Notes: generated by a model from the letters alone, not told the origin. Counted from the stretch's first letter, positions 23,782-33,624 are shown. The stretch is DNA of 49,604 nucleotides from a bacterium (GCA_024278215.1 JAJRTR010000202.1:1-49604); one strand, 5' to 3'. Numbers and translations: made by a program.

Positions 23782-26700
23782 TCATTGATCCGGTTCCGGC
23801 AGCGTATTCGCTGTAACACACACAAAGTTACTGATGTGTCCGTAATGATTGATGTAGAACGAGTTATCCACGGTCCTGATGCAGATTGCATATTCAGTGT
23901 CGGGCGAAAGGCCTGTCACATCCGCGCTGGTTGCGGAAGCGCCGTAAATGCCGGCAATATGTGTCGGCGGTGTCTGGTCGTCGGGCATCTGCGATTCGAC
24001 ATAGATAATATACTCGCCACCGGCGGGTGGAACTTCGGGATATGACAACGCCTGTCCGGATGAGGCCGGCGGGCAATTCACAGGTTGCGTCCACGACAGT
24101 GTTGCCGAATAGATATCCGGTGTAGCGGTGACATTCTGCGGGACCGGCGGGCGCTTGAAATATTTCCATGTATCGGAATATATCCATGTGAATCCGCAGT
24201 CTCCACTCGCGTCTGCGATGCTTGCTCCTACTCGCCAGTAGTAGACTACTCCGTTTGTCATCGGTATGTAATCCGTCGTATCTGCCTGGTAGCCGTTATA
24301 AAGTCCTGTTGAAGTTTTCAGGAACAATGATGGGTCGCTCGTGTCGGCGCTCATGATAAGGTTTCTGAAATCAGCCGTATCGGATACATCAATCTTGTAA
24401 CATGATAACCCGAAGGCATCCGGTATGGGACTCCAGTAGAAAGCCTGGTTGAGACAGTCCACGATTGTGCATTGTGTCTGTATGGTGTCTGGGTCGTTAT
24501 ATGGATCGCAAACATCGCTGTTGTCCGGTGGCGAAGCAAGCACAACAGGTGGTATAAGCACTGTGAACTGGTTTATGGACGACCACGGGCCGGGGTATCC
24601 GGTTCCGGACTGTGTGCTTTCGCCCGAGGCGTCTCTTGCTCTGACACGCCATGTGAAGACATCGCCGTTGACAACGGACGGTGTGGACATATCACAGAAT
24701 GTATAATTCGTCGGTGTGAAAGGCGGATCGGGCGGGTTGCCGGGGTCGTAGGTAAACTGCGGTGTGCAGAGGAACGGCAGGCCATTCTTGAGAATTTCAA
24801 CATCGTAACTTTCTGCACCGATTATGCCCGGTATTTCCCTGACAACATCATTCTGATCGGTATATGTGCCGCCGTTCCAGTCAAAGTGCAGACATAGCGT
24901 CGAGGACTGGCTATCGCAATTGGTAACGAGCAACACCTGCTGGCCGTCGAGCGGTGAGATCAGGTCGGGTGCCGGAAGCCCTGTAATAAATGTTTTCGCA
25001 TTATCCGCATCATAGGGAGATTCTCCGGCTGTAATGTTCCATCTGAATTTGCGACCGGCTGAGAACGGTATCACGTCGCTGCTGCCGAAACCGCAGTTTG
25101 CATTCACATCGAACTGGCCGGCGGACATCTCGCCTTCATATATCACGACGATATTCGGGTCGTCCGGGTTGGATGCGTCGTCGGACGCCTCTATGTCCTC
25201 TATCCTTATCGAATAAGAGTCTGCTCCTATATCGCTCCACCTGAATGTTATCGCGTAGTTGTATGTCGGATTTCCGTAGAAGTCCTGTGTCAGCGCACAT
25301 GACACGTCAGGTCCTATAATCTGGCCGTCCGCGGGGATAATCAGTTGCGGCGCTTCTCCGAATACTTTATAGAATAATTCGCGGTTGACATTTTCCCAGC
25401 TTCCGGATGTCGCTCCGTTTGAATCATAAGCACGGATTTCCCAGTAATATGAGCCGTCGATGGAGCATGTCGCGTCGTTTGAAATGTCACACCTGTCCAG
25501 ATCGGATGAATTATAGGAATAGGAAGTTGTTGTTCCCCCTGTGACATCGGTCTGGAAAACAATAGGCAGTGAACGGCAGTCTGTGCCGCTGCCGACCCGT
25601 TTGCATATCCTCAGCGTATAACCCGCCGCGCCCGGTGTTTCCGTCCACTGGAATAAAATAGTGTCCGTGACAATCTGTTCGGGTGGCGGACTTTTCGGAC
25701 TGACAGTCAGCGGCGGCTTGAGGTTTTTGTAGAACTGTGACGGGTTGGAACACTGCGGAATCGTGTAACGATCATTCATCGAGCACACTCTCCACTGGTA
25801 CTGGGTTCCCGAAATATCCGGGTCCGATGGATTCACCAGCGGGCTTTCCGCGGTACCGTCCTGGTTGAATGTCACCGTGTAGACTCCGCTGCCGGATGTC
25901 GAGAGAGAATATGACCACAGCAGGTCGGTCGAATTACTGAATGTGTTCGGTTTTTTCACCATCTGCACGAGATATTGCGTGGCGCCGTCTTCCCGAAGGA
26001 ATGTGAGTTCCGGCTCGGGAACATATATCACCTGGTCATAAACGGGGGTGATGAGGGTCGGCCCCTTGAGCAGCAGAACAACTTCCAGGGTATCCGACTT
26101 GTCGCTCACCCTGTCTTCAGAAGTGGAACTGTTCGGGTCGCCCTTGTCCACCGCCTGTATATTGTAGTAATATGTGCTGCCGCGTTCGAGATTGGTGTCT
26201 TCGAAACAGACGACTTTTGTCTTTGTGCCGCAGGCCACATTGTCCGCTGTAGATACGAATGAGCTGCATATTCCGGACGTATCCTGACAGCGGTAAATGC
26301 GGTACTCATCGACATTATCCGCCGTGGGTTTTTCCCAGTAAAGTGTAATCGAGTTGTTCGAAGTGCCGGTTTCATAGGGGTCGGATTGCTGCCCGGAACA
26401 ATATGTACCGCCGCAGAAATAAGGTTTGTCCGGCCTGTTAGTAGCCTCGACTTTTGTGAATCTGTACGTCTGGCTGTCCTCGGATTGCTTGAGGTCGTTG
26501 AACGCCTTGACCGTCCACCTGTAGCTCTTGCCTTCCTCCAGAGCCGGCGCGGATGAAGTGTCATATTGCTTCGACGTGCCGCTTATTGTCGGCTGCCAGA
26601 TTATTATATCCTGTGCGTCGTCATACAATGAAAGTATATACTGCACACTCGGCCCGTTTATCGGGAACCACTGGAACAGCGGTTCCTTTTCCGAAACATT

Positions 26701-29481
26701 CTCGGCGGTGACGTTGCCCGGCCCGATAAGTTCCGGGCGCTGCAATTCGAGTGTGATCGACTGCAACACGCTCTTGTCGCCCGCCACGTCGCCGGTTTTC
26801 ACCGCGGCGACTTTGTAGTAATACTTCGTTCCGTTATCCACACTGATGTCGCAATAGCCGGGGTTGTTCTGCGTGAACGATATCGGGCAGTCCGGGTCGG
26901 GCATGGGACCGCCGAGTTGCGTTTTGTATACTATATCTATAGGGCTGCTGGAGTCGAGTTGTGTCGGGTCCTCGGTCCTGTAGATCGCGTAGCCTGTGAC
27001 GATGGTGTCTTCGATGCGCACCCAGTTGAGAGACACAAGCTGGTCGCCGCCGATCAGCGGCACCTTGCCCGTGCCCGATGCCCATTGCGGGATCGGCAGT
27101 TCCGCCACGCCCGGTGTTACTTTTGTAAATTTGAAACTCTCGCCTATCGCTGTGTCGCCGCAATCGTTTCTCGCTGTGACATACCAGAGATATTCGACAT
27201 CGTCTGTAAGGTCCACGCTGCTCAGGCTGGTTGTAGTACCCGTCTCTGTTTTCTGGTACACCAGTTGTGAACTCTCGTTGTAGACTGAAACGTCGTAATA
27301 CGTCGCACCGTCCACTGTCGTCCACACGAGCGTGGGATTATCCGTAGTTTCCGTGCCGTTATTCGGCAGCAGGTTTGTCGGGCCCGATGTCAGCACGACA
27401 CATCCGCTTTCCCCATTGTAAACAAAGGTAAAGGGCAAAGCCTCCACCGTCGATCCCGAGTTCTGGTAACCTTTTACACTCCACCTGTAAGTTTTCCCGC
27501 TGTCGAGGTCGCTCCCACCATAAGTAACACTGTAATTCTTTCTTACGGGCGGATCGGTGTCGGAACCTTCTCCCGATATATTGCCGCTGTCGTATATCAC
27601 ATTTCCTGTTTCGACATCCGTTACCTGGAGAATATAGAAGTCCATATCGCCCGCGCCGATGAACTGGAATTCAGGCGTCGAGTTTGTTGTTGTCGTTCCA
27701 TCTTCCGGATATATCAGCGTAATGGTATGCTCCTGGCAATCTTTCGGATCGGAGGAAGGGGTCGTGCATTTTATCTCGGATTTGCTCGCGTCCTGTTCAG
27801 TGTTTGAACTCATGCCCGAAACGGCGTAGCATACTTCCACACCGTTGGAGACACCGGTTATCGTGGTCGAAGTTTCGGATGTACTGTATATTGTTTCAAC
27901 CGGTGTCGCCCCGCAACTCGTTTCCGTCTTTCCCGGACAACTGAATACCTGATAGCCGATATTGTTTGTATCACTTACCTTGATCCAGCTTAATTTTACA
28001 GTCTGATTATCACACGAGATGTAAGTGGTCGGAGCAGATATGGGATCGATCCGCTTGTCGATAACGACAAGATAGGGCGTGAAGTGCGACACCGGGCAGG
28101 TTACCCCGTACTTGTCGCCGAAGTAACTTATTTTCTGGTAAGTCGCGCTTATCAATTCCCAGCCGCCGGCATCCGTGCATGTGCCGCATTTCAGATCGTT
28201 GAGATCATTGCTCGTATAGCCGTTTGTCTGACCCAGATAATCTTCTATTTCAAATGATATGTAATAGCTGACTTCAGGCGGAAAATCCGGTGACTTGGGA
28301 CTTGTCTGGAGTGAAAAGTTGAATGCCGTGTCCGGCAATTCATCTATCGACGAATTCGATTGGTAGCATTCCATTAATGAAGACAGCGCCGCCGGGTCTA
28401 TTTTTATCGGTTTTGCCGGAATGTAATCGGGATCGAAGTTTGTCGGGGAATATACAGCAGACATATTGGCACCAACCACAACCGTTCCGGTCGATGGGGT
28501 AGGCGTAACCGTGGTCGTATCATTCGGCCTCAAGTTATCCATTGTAGTTTGATTTTCAGCTTTATTGCCGCCCCTTGATACCGCGGCTATCACGCCGACT
28601 GCAAGAACACCCAGAAGCAATGGATTGAGCTTCTTCTTCTTCGGCACACGCTTTGTAGTGCCTTCCGTGCGCTCGAGCACGACCGGCGTGTACACCAGCC
28701 TCACCTTATCACCTACAGAAACGGTTGTCCCCGTCTGTTGCCCGATGATATTGGCCCTCGAGTGGGCAATTGTGACTTCTTCGACTTCCAGAGACGCGAT
28801 CTGTGTATTTGTGCCTCGCTTCAATACCGCGAGTTCCGCTCCTTTGCGCACATTGTCGCGGTCCGCCAGGCTACAGAGGATGTCGTTCCCTTTTACGAGT
28901 GTCACAACTCCGAATGTCGTCAGATTTTCAAATATATATCCGGCGGCATTGCTGACACCGTCGCGGATGGCGAGTTCGGCGAGTTCGGCAAGCGATCCCG
29001 AGAACCCGAGACGGGTACTCCTGCCCTGGACGACTGCCTCGCTCATAAGACTGCCGTCGTCGACTTCGTACATCGACAGCCCCACTTCGATCACCGCCTG
29101 CTCGGTGCCGTCAAACTCCAGGTTTGACACGAAACCCACCAGCACCGCACTTGCACCAAGCGCGCGGCCTACTGAAATCGCCACGTCCGGATTCGGCTTA
29201 AGGTCTCCCATCGCCGCCATTACATCATCCTGCGGGAGGAGCTTCACCCCTTCAATACCACTGATATGAGCAAGCAGTAAGTTGACACCATAATCTTCTT
29301 CAAGCAATTCGTACTTGGTAAGATTCTCGATGCCTATGGCGGCAAGTGTGATGTCGAGCGGCTTCTGCCTGGCCTCCGCTACCCGTGGACTGTTGACGAT
29401 TGTCATCGTCATTGTAAATGTTACTATTAAGAATGCGGCAAACGCGCGTATGCCTCTCATCCCTAAAATCCGACCGAACAT
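23782..29481 (-). CDS. Giant exported CsgG/FlgT_C-like plus FN3-repeat protein
   Basis: 1899 residues. The ATG lies six bases after GGAGG. A signal peptide (about 8-37, FAAFLIVTFTMTMTIV) precedes a CsgG-like alpha/beta domain (about 42-185, LDITLAAIGIENLTKYELLE, then ALGASAVLVGFVSNLE). A small beta domain follows (about 192-272, FGVVTLVKGNDILCSL, RKGAELAVLKRG, VSVGDKVRLVY) that resembles FlgT_C. KRVPKKKKLNP and a hydrophobic segment LLLGVLAVGVIAAVS (about 297-311) follow. From about 380 to the end are roughly twelve fibronectin-III-like repeats with signatures such as ELTFLREDGATQYLVQMV and VSLNWVRIEDTIVTGYAIYR. CsgG-type domains sit in periplasm or outer membrane in known systems. How a mid-chain hydrophobic segment is placed is unclear. 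Probably a cell-surface or envelope structural protein. Confidence 0.88.
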   Translation of the reverse strand: MFGRILGMRGIRAFAAFLIVTFTMTMTIVNSPRVAEARQKPLDITLAAIGIENLTKYELLEEDYGVNLLLAHISGIEGVKLLPQDDVMAAMGDLKPNPDVAISVGRALGASAVLVGFVSNLEFDGTEQAVIEVGLSMYEVDDGSLMSEAVVQGRSTRLGFSGSLAELAELAIRDGVSNAAGYIFENLTTFGVVTLVKGNDILCSLADRDNVRKGAELAVLKRGTNTQIASLEVEEVTIAHSRANIIGQQTGTTVSVGDKVRLVYTPVVLERTEGTTKRVPKKKKLNPLLLGVLAVGVIAAVSRGGNKAENQTTMDNLRPNDTTTVTPTPSTGTVVVGANMSAVYSPTNFDPDYIPAKPIKIDPAALSSLMECYQSNSSIDELPDTAFNFSLQTSPKSPDFPPEVSYYISFEIEDYLGQTNGYTSNDLNDLKCGTCTDAGGWELISATYQKISYFGDKYGVTCPVSHFTPYLVVIDKRIDPISAPTTYISCDNQTVKLSWIKVSDTNNIGYQVFSCPGKTETSCGATPVETIYSTSETSTTITGVSNGVEVCYAVSGMSSNTEQDASKSEIKCTTPSSDPKDCQEHTITLIYPEDGTTTTNSTPEFQFIGAGDMDFYILQVTDVETGNVIYDSGNISGEGSDTDPPVRKNYSVTYGGSDLDSGKTYRWSVKGYQNSGSTVEALPFTFVYNGESGCVVLTSGPTNLLPNNGTETTDNPTLVWTTVDGATYYDVSVYNESSQLVYQKTETGTTTSLSSVDLTDDVEYLWYVTARNDCGDTAIGESFKFTKVTPGVAELPIPQWASGTGKVPLIGGDQLVSLNWVRIEDTIVTGYAIYRTEDPTQLDSSSPIDIVYKTQLGGPMPDPDCPISFTQNNPGYCDISVDNGTKYYYKVAAVKTGDVAGDKSVLQSITLELQRPELIGPGNVTAENVSEKEPLFQWFPINGPSVQYILSLYDDAQDIIIWQPTISGTSKQYDTSSAPALEEGKSYRWTVKAFNDLKQSEDSQTYRFTKVEATNRPDKPYFCGGTYCSGQQSDPYETGTSNNSITLYWEKPTADNVDEYRIYRCQDTSGICSSFVSTADNVACGTKTKVVCFEDTNLERGSTYYYNIQAVDKGDPNSSTSEDRVSDKSDTLEVVLLLKGPTLITPVYDQVIYVPEPELTFLREDGATQYLVQMVKKPNTFSNSTDLLWSYSLSTSGSGVYTVTFNQDGTAESPLVNPSDPDISGTQYQWRVCSMNDRYTIPQCSNPSQFYKNLKPPLTVSPKSPPPEQIVTDTILFQWTETPGAAGYTLRICKRVGSGTDCRSLPIVFQTDVTGGTTTSYSYNSSDLDRCDISNDATCSIDGSYYWEIRAYDSNGATSGSWENVNRELFYKVFGEAPQLIIPADGQIIGPDVSCALTQDFYGNPTYNYAITFRWSDIGADSYSIRIEDIEASDDASNPDDPNIVVIYEGEMSAGQFDVNANCGFGSSDVIPFSAGRKFRWNITAGESPYDADNAKTFITGLPAPDLISPLDGQQVLLVTNCDSQSSTLCLHFDWNGGTYTDQNDVVREIPGIIGAESYDVEILKNGLPFLCTPQFTYDPGNPPDPPFTPTNYTFCDMSTPSVVNGDVFTWRVRARDASGESTQSGTGYPGPWSSINQFTVLIPPVVLASPPDNSDVCDPYNDPDTIQTQCTIVDCLNQAFYWSPIPDAFGLSCYKIDVSDTADFRNLIMSADTSDPSLFLKTSTGLYNGYQADTTDYIPMTNGVVYYWRVGASIADASGDCGFTWIYSDTWKYFKRPPVPQNVTATPDIYSATLSWTQPVNCPPASSGQALSYPEVPPAGGEYIIYVESQMPDDQTPPTHIAGIYGASATSADVTGLSPDTEYAICIRTVDNSFYINHYGHISNFVCVTANTLPEPDQ

Positions 29482-29594
29482 AAGAATCCTCCGCAGTGTT
29501 ATTTACGTGTCCTGAAAACTTCACGCTTACTGCACAAATGCTGAAAGCCGGCACTATTCCAACGCCTGGCTGTCATGATTATCAGTTATAATTT

Positions 29595-29610
29595 TTGTTC
29601 GCACGAACAA
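29595..29610. promoter_or_regulatory. Operator-like perfect inverted repeat upstream of the giant gene
   Basis: TTGTTCG (29595-29601), CA, CGAACAA (29604-29610) form a perfect 7+7 dyad, 114 bases before the giant gene start and 56 bases after recO. An AT-rich stretch with a TATAAC-like hexamer adjoins it on the minus strand. It could be a repressor site. The half-site order GTTC-N4-GAAC is the reverse of the Gram-positive SOS box. Confidence 0.4.
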
Positions 29611-29665
29611 CTTCTGTTGACGGAAAGCAACATTTCTATTCTTTCCTCTGACTCCCCTGTTATGC

Positions 29666-30478
29666 TCATATTCCCGGAGGCTGAAGTCTTACCAGCCAGA
29701 ACGGGATGTCTTCCCTCAGGTGATACCGGCAAAATCTTACCAGCACTTTCGCAAGCTCTCGCGTTTCATATCTTCTGCCTGCCTGCCGTTCTGCGGCAAA
29801 CCATCCGGAGCTTATTCCTTCAGCTTCTTCCATTGTTTCTATCTGTGATCCCTCGAGGATGTCGCATAAGCTTTTCACTCGTTCACTGTATTGAACCACA
29901 CCCGGACTCAACCTGCTCATCGTCTCTCCATTTTGCGGTGTGCAGTTCGGACAGTAGACGGCGCCTTCTGCAATATCGAGCAGGAAATCACCATCCCCAC
30001 TTTCAGCGCCGCACTCCGCGCAGACATCCAAAACAGGCAATATCCCGGCAACCTTAAGAAACTGCCATTCAAACAGCGTTTTAATTATATCATGATGATT
30101 GTTAACTTGTAAAAGAAAATGTATATTTTTTATTATATTGTAGAGGTGAATTTCACTGCTGCGGGAGGGAAGCAGGGTAAGAACGAATCTCGACATGTAT
30201 CCGATCAGGGCTATCGCGTCAGGGTCCTGCCTGAGACGGTTGAATTCCACCAGCGGTGCCCACTCCGTCAGGAGATCGACAGTTCGCCTTTCCGCAATAA
30301 AAAAAAGACCTTCATGCAGAAAGTCAAGCGCGGGTCTGAGCGAACTCGCGACTTTTTTCGTGCCCCGCACTGCTACTCTGAATTTGCCTTCCTCCTCCGA
30401 GAAGAGTGTAAGTTGAACTTCGTTTTCTCTCGTGTCGATACAATCTATCGGGATAGCTTTTACGCGGTACGTTCCCAT
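29666..30478 (-). CDS. recO: DNA repair protein RecO
   Basis: 270 residues. An N-terminal OB fold (about 1-80, YRVKAIPIDCIDTRENEVQL, RGTKKVASSLRPALDFL) is followed by a helical domain and a zinc finger with CAEC and CPNC (about 157-190). The C-terminal helical region ends with FCRYHLREDIPFW. RecO loads RecA onto SSB-coated single-stranded DNA with RecR in gap repair. There is no clear ribosome site before the ATG; it lies 155 bases after the TPR gene and is probably co-transcribed with it. Confidence 0.93.
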   Translation of the reverse strand: MGTYRVKAIPIDCIDTRENEVQLTLFSEEEGKFRVAVRGTKKVASSLRPALDFLHEGLFFIAERRTVDLLTEWAPLVEFNRLRQDPDAIALIGYMSRFVLTLLPSRSSEIHLYNIIKNIHFLLQVNNHHDIIKTLFEWQFLKVAGILPVLDVCAECGAESGDGDFLLDIAEGAVYCPNCTPQNGETMSRLSPGVVQYSERVKSLCDILEGSQIETMEEAEGISSGWFAAERQAGRRYETRELAKVLVRFCRYHLREDIPFWLVRLQPPGI

Positions 30479-30633
30479 TGGCGTTTATAACCGTTCGTTT
30501 TTTCCCACTCAGTCCGCATATCTCAACAATACGGGGGGAAAAGTGGGTAAAACAACACAGATACTAATACGTTATTACGGCATGGAAATCAGAAGGCCTG
30601 CCTGCGCGTCGTGTGTGTTGCCCGTCAGGATAT

Positions 30634-32115
30634 TTATCTGTATTTCAGTGTGAGCTTGTAGGGTGCGACAACATACTTGAGCCTGAGTTCGATGGGCTTG
30701 CGCCATGTTGTCGGCGATGGACCGTCTCCGACAGACCTCTGGACATCAAGGTAAAGAGTTCCGAGATTGTTCAGTGCGTCGGTGAAGGTCGGATCGATCT
30801 CGAGCGCTCTCTTGTACGAAAGCGCGGCCTGGTCCAGCAACCCGATATTTGTATACATGACACCAAGGTTATACTGAATTACCGGGTCGGTATCGTTTAT
30901 TGCGCGGGCTGTTTCCCATTCCTGGATGGCAGCGTGATACATGCCCCTCTGTGCGTATACGATGCCGAGGTTCATGCGTGACTTGAGATACCTCGGGTCT
31001 TTCGACAGCGAAGTCTTCCAGGAGTTGATCGCTTCGTCGATCATCCCCTTCTGGGCATAAGCTACACCGAGGTTGTTGTAGTCGTGTTCGTCGCCGCCAC
31101 TGATGGCGATGACCTGTTTCCACTCACGAATCGAGGCGTCAAAGTCGCCCTTTATCAGGTGGTTGACACCGAGACTGAAGTGCGTGGGAACATAGTCGGG
31201 GTTCAGGCTGCTTGCGCGTCTCCAGGCTTCTATGGCGTTATCATGGTCGCCGGCTTTGTTGTAGACGGCACCGAGCACGTAGAAGCCCATCGAGTCTTTC
31301 GGGTTTTGCTTGAGGAGCTCGCCAAGATGATAAACCGCTTTTGCATACTGTCTTGCGCGGGTGTAAACTATTGCAAGATTATATCTTACCGTATTATTTC
31401 TGGGGTCCAGTGCGAGTGTTTTTTCCCATTCCTGAATTGTGCCGTCGAGCAGATTTTTCTTGAGGTACGCGGCACCGAGATTGTAGTGCGCGATGGGATC
31501 GTTGGGGATTATCTCCAGAGCCTGCTGGAGCATGACTATGGATTTCGAGAGCGGGTCGCCCGACTGGTAGGCTTCAACAGTGATCTCGGGGGTTGCAACG
31601 GAGATGTCGCTGGGCGGTTCGGGATAGAATGTCTCGGACTCGGCAGGCTTGCTGATTGTCGATTCGACAGGCGTAGCCCGCTTTGTGGATTTCGCGGTTT
31701 TAAGATTATTGGCGGCTTCTGTGTAGCCGGGATCAATTTCAAGTGCGATTTCCCATTCGGCAATCGCCTGATCGATTTTGCCCTGTTTGTAGAATACTAC
31801 TCCGAGGTTGTTGTGCGCGTCGACGTTGCCGGGATCAAGTGCTACAGCTTTCCTGTAGTGGGCGGCGGCATTATCAAGGTCGCCAAGCTCATCATACACA
31901 ATGCCCATATTATTCTGGATTTCGGCGCTCTTGGGTTTCTTCTCAAGAGCCGACTCGAATTCCTCGAGAGCTTTTGAATACTCTCCGGCATTGTAGTATG
32001 CCACACCCCTGTTATTATGCTCTTTAAATGTATCCGAAAACGCTGTAGTTGCGCCGAGCATTAGGGTTAAAAAGACAACCGCCGTCGTGAAAGTGGTGGC
32101 GTATCTGCGATGCAT
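30634..32115 (-). CDS. Exported TPR-repeat protein
   Basis: 493 residues from ATG 32115, ten bases after GGAGG. A further upstream ATG at 32139 lies at the predicted transcription start and lacks a ribosome site. A signal peptide (TTAVVFLTLMLGATTAFS) is followed by three TPR repeats (about 30-130, NNRGVAYYNAGEYSKALEEF). A Thr/Ser/Pro/Glu-rich linker (about 145-185) leads to about eight or nine further TPRs (YNLGAAYLKKNLLDGTIQEW, NNLGVAYAQKGMIDEAINSW). A basic tail ends the protein. TPR arrays are protein-protein scaffolds; a periplasmic role in envelope or pilus assembly is likely, but the partner is unknown. recO follows. Confidence 0.88.
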   Translation of the reverse strand: MHRRYATTFTTAVVFLTLMLGATTAFSDTFKEHNNRGVAYYNAGEYSKALEEFESALEKKPKSAEIQNNMGIVYDELGDLDNAAAHYRKAVALDPGNVDAHNNLGVVFYKQGKIDQAIAEWEIALEIDPGYTEAANNLKTAKSTKRATPVESTISKPAESETFYPEPPSDISVATPEITVEAYQSGDPLSKSIVMLQQALEIIPNDPIAHYNLGAAYLKKNLLDGTIQEWEKTLALDPRNNTVRYNLAIVYTRARQYAKAVYHLGELLKQNPKDSMGFYVLGAVYNKAGDHDNAIEAWRRASSLNPDYVPTHFSLGVNHLIKGDFDASIREWKQVIAISGGDEHDYNNLGVAYAQKGMIDEAINSWKTSLSKDPRYLKSRMNLGIVYAQRGMYHAAIQEWETARAINDTDPVIQYNLGVMYTNIGLLDQAALSYKRALEIDPTFTDALNNLGTLYLDVQRSVGDGPSPTTWRKPIELRLKYVVAPYKLTLKYR

Positions 32116-32149
32116 GCCGCCCTTTCCTCCGTTCTTCATAGTCTTCAGG

Positions 32150-32179
32150 ATTATATCACCTCAATTATTATATTGACAA
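32150..32179 (-). promoter_or_regulatory. Predicted sigma-70 promoter of the TPR gene
   Basis: On the minus strand, TTGTCA (32179-32174), an 18-base spacer and a perfect TATAAT (32155-32150). The start of transcription would be near 32143, which rules out the ATG at 32139 and supports ATG 32115. The remainder of the 32116-32396 gap is AT-rich with no supported gene. Confidence 0.6.
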
Positions 32180-32396
32180 GAAGTTGTAAAATAAATTGAA
32201 TAATAGTATTCGCTTCTTCTTTTCCTGCTTCCTTCCCGCCAACCTGTGTGATATAACTCCGGGCATTATCGAACCGTCTTTCCGGTCCATCTATAAGAAT
32301 TCATTCCCCCGGTTTAGAATAGTATCCAACTTTGATGAAAAACTTTATCTAATTATTTTTTTTGTCGTTTTTCTTTCTGATTTGTTTTTCTTCATA

Positions 32397-33200
32397 CTAT
32401 TCCGAACCCGATGATTCTTTTACCCTATTTGCTTTAACGCAACAACTCTTTTCGTAGTCGACCCTGTATAAATAAAGGCCCTGCGGCCCTACCGTCCGGC
32501 CCGCGAGTGTCCGGTCTCCCGACTCGAGCACTTCGCGTATCCACCGCGTGTCCCGCTTCCCAAGCCCGACTTCCAGCACCGTGCCGACTATGTTCCTGAC
32601 CATTTTATACAGGAAACCCGACCCATATACAACAATTTTTATAAAGCAACCTTTTCTTGACGCCCCGGTACGGTATATTGTCTTTACCGGGTTCGCAGGT
32701 GACGAACCTTCATTCTTCAGTGCGGAGAAATCGTGTTCCCCCTCTAAAATCGTTAGCGCTTCCGCCATGGCTGCGCAATCAATTTCGCCCGGAACGAACA
32801 AAGCATAATTCCGGAGCACAGGCACCGGCGCGGCAGACTGGTACAGATAGTATCCATACTCTTTCGCCCTCGCTGAAAATCTTGCGCTGAAATCCCCGTC
32901 AACCTCAATCGAGTCGACTGTCTGTATGTCTTCGGGCAGATACACTCTCAGGGCCGACGCGATTTTCACTGGCGGTATTCTTGTTGTTGTTTTAAAACTC
33001 ACCACCTGCCCGAGCGCATGAACACCGGCGTCTGTTCTGCCCGCGCCCTCTGTCGGTGTTGTTTCCCCGGTCAGCCTTTCGAGCGCTTTCTCGACTTCTT
33101 CCTGGACTGTTCTGGGTCCATCTTTCTGTTTCTGGAAACCATGGAAAAGTGTTCCGTCATACTGGATGACCAGTTTTATATTTTTCTCAGGCGATTCCAT
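32397..33200 (-). CDS. truA: tRNA pseudouridine synthase A
   Basis: 267 residues. Typical TruA motifs are IQYDGTLFHGFQKQ, the catalytic GRTDAGVHALGQVVSF with Asp57, FSARFSARAKEYGYYLY, and the C-terminal GSGFLYKMVRNIVGTVLEVG. It modifies uridines 38-40 of the tRNA anticodon arm. It follows rplQ after 424 bases, so it may be a distal member of the ribosomal operon or separately transcribed. The ATG has no strong ribosome site. It ends in TAG. Confidence 0.96.
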   Translation of the reverse strand: MESPEKNIKLVIQYDGTLFHGFQKQKDGPRTVQEEVEKALERLTGETTPTEGAGRTDAGVHALGQVVSFKTTTRIPPVKIASALRVYLPEDIQTVDSIEVDGDFSARFSARAKEYGYYLYQSAAPVPVLRNYALFVPGEIDCAAMAEALTILEGEHDFSALKNEGSSPANPVKTIYRTGASRKGCFIKIVVYGSGFLYKMVRNIVGTVLEVGLGKRDTRWIREVLESGDRTLAGRTVGPQGLYLYRVDYEKSCCVKANRVKESSGSE

Positions 33201-33624
33201 GTCAAGGTTTCAGGATATAACCACTATTCGCTCCGGTGTTCCGCCCCTGTATGCGACAACCTGTTGTTGTAAGTGTAAATATCGGCTAAAAAATGTATTT
33301 TTTAATTACCGCGAAATTTCTTTTTCGTGTAAGAGCCAACTGCAAAATTATGTTCGTTCAGAATCTTGCAGTTATCGCATAAGCCGGTGTTTTCAGTCTT
33401 TTCAATCACAGGGCGAACCCTGTGATCGAGCATTAAAATATTTTTTCTTTGCCGGACTCCGGGCAGAGTCTTCCGGGTTCCGTCTTCTCTGTCGAGCTAA
33501 GTCTTGAAAGGGACGTAGTAATTATATTGCCATAATGCTGTCGTGCCGAGTCCGGATGTATCCTCCGGAGAAACACTCAGGACTGTACGGGGCCGTATTT
33601 TCTGTCGACCACGCATGTGAAAAA
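33201..33624. other. Gap between rplQ and truA
   Basis: No gene is supported on either strand. A perfect inverted repeat, ATCACAGGG (33405-33413), CGAA, CCCTGTGAT (33418-33426), lies in the middle. It may mark the end of the ribosomal operon, though no T-run follows on the minus strand. The left part is AT-rich. Confidence 0.6.

Noticed and set aside
29595-29610. SOS (LexA) box near recO
   Set aside because: Half-sites are in the order GTTC-N4-GAAC rather than GAAC-N4-GTTC, and the E. coli CTGT-N8-ACAG form does not fit.
32196-32414. 72-residue Phe-rich + strand frame between the TPR gene and truA
   Set aside because: The composition follows the AT-rich DNA; no ribosome site, and it overlaps the truA end.
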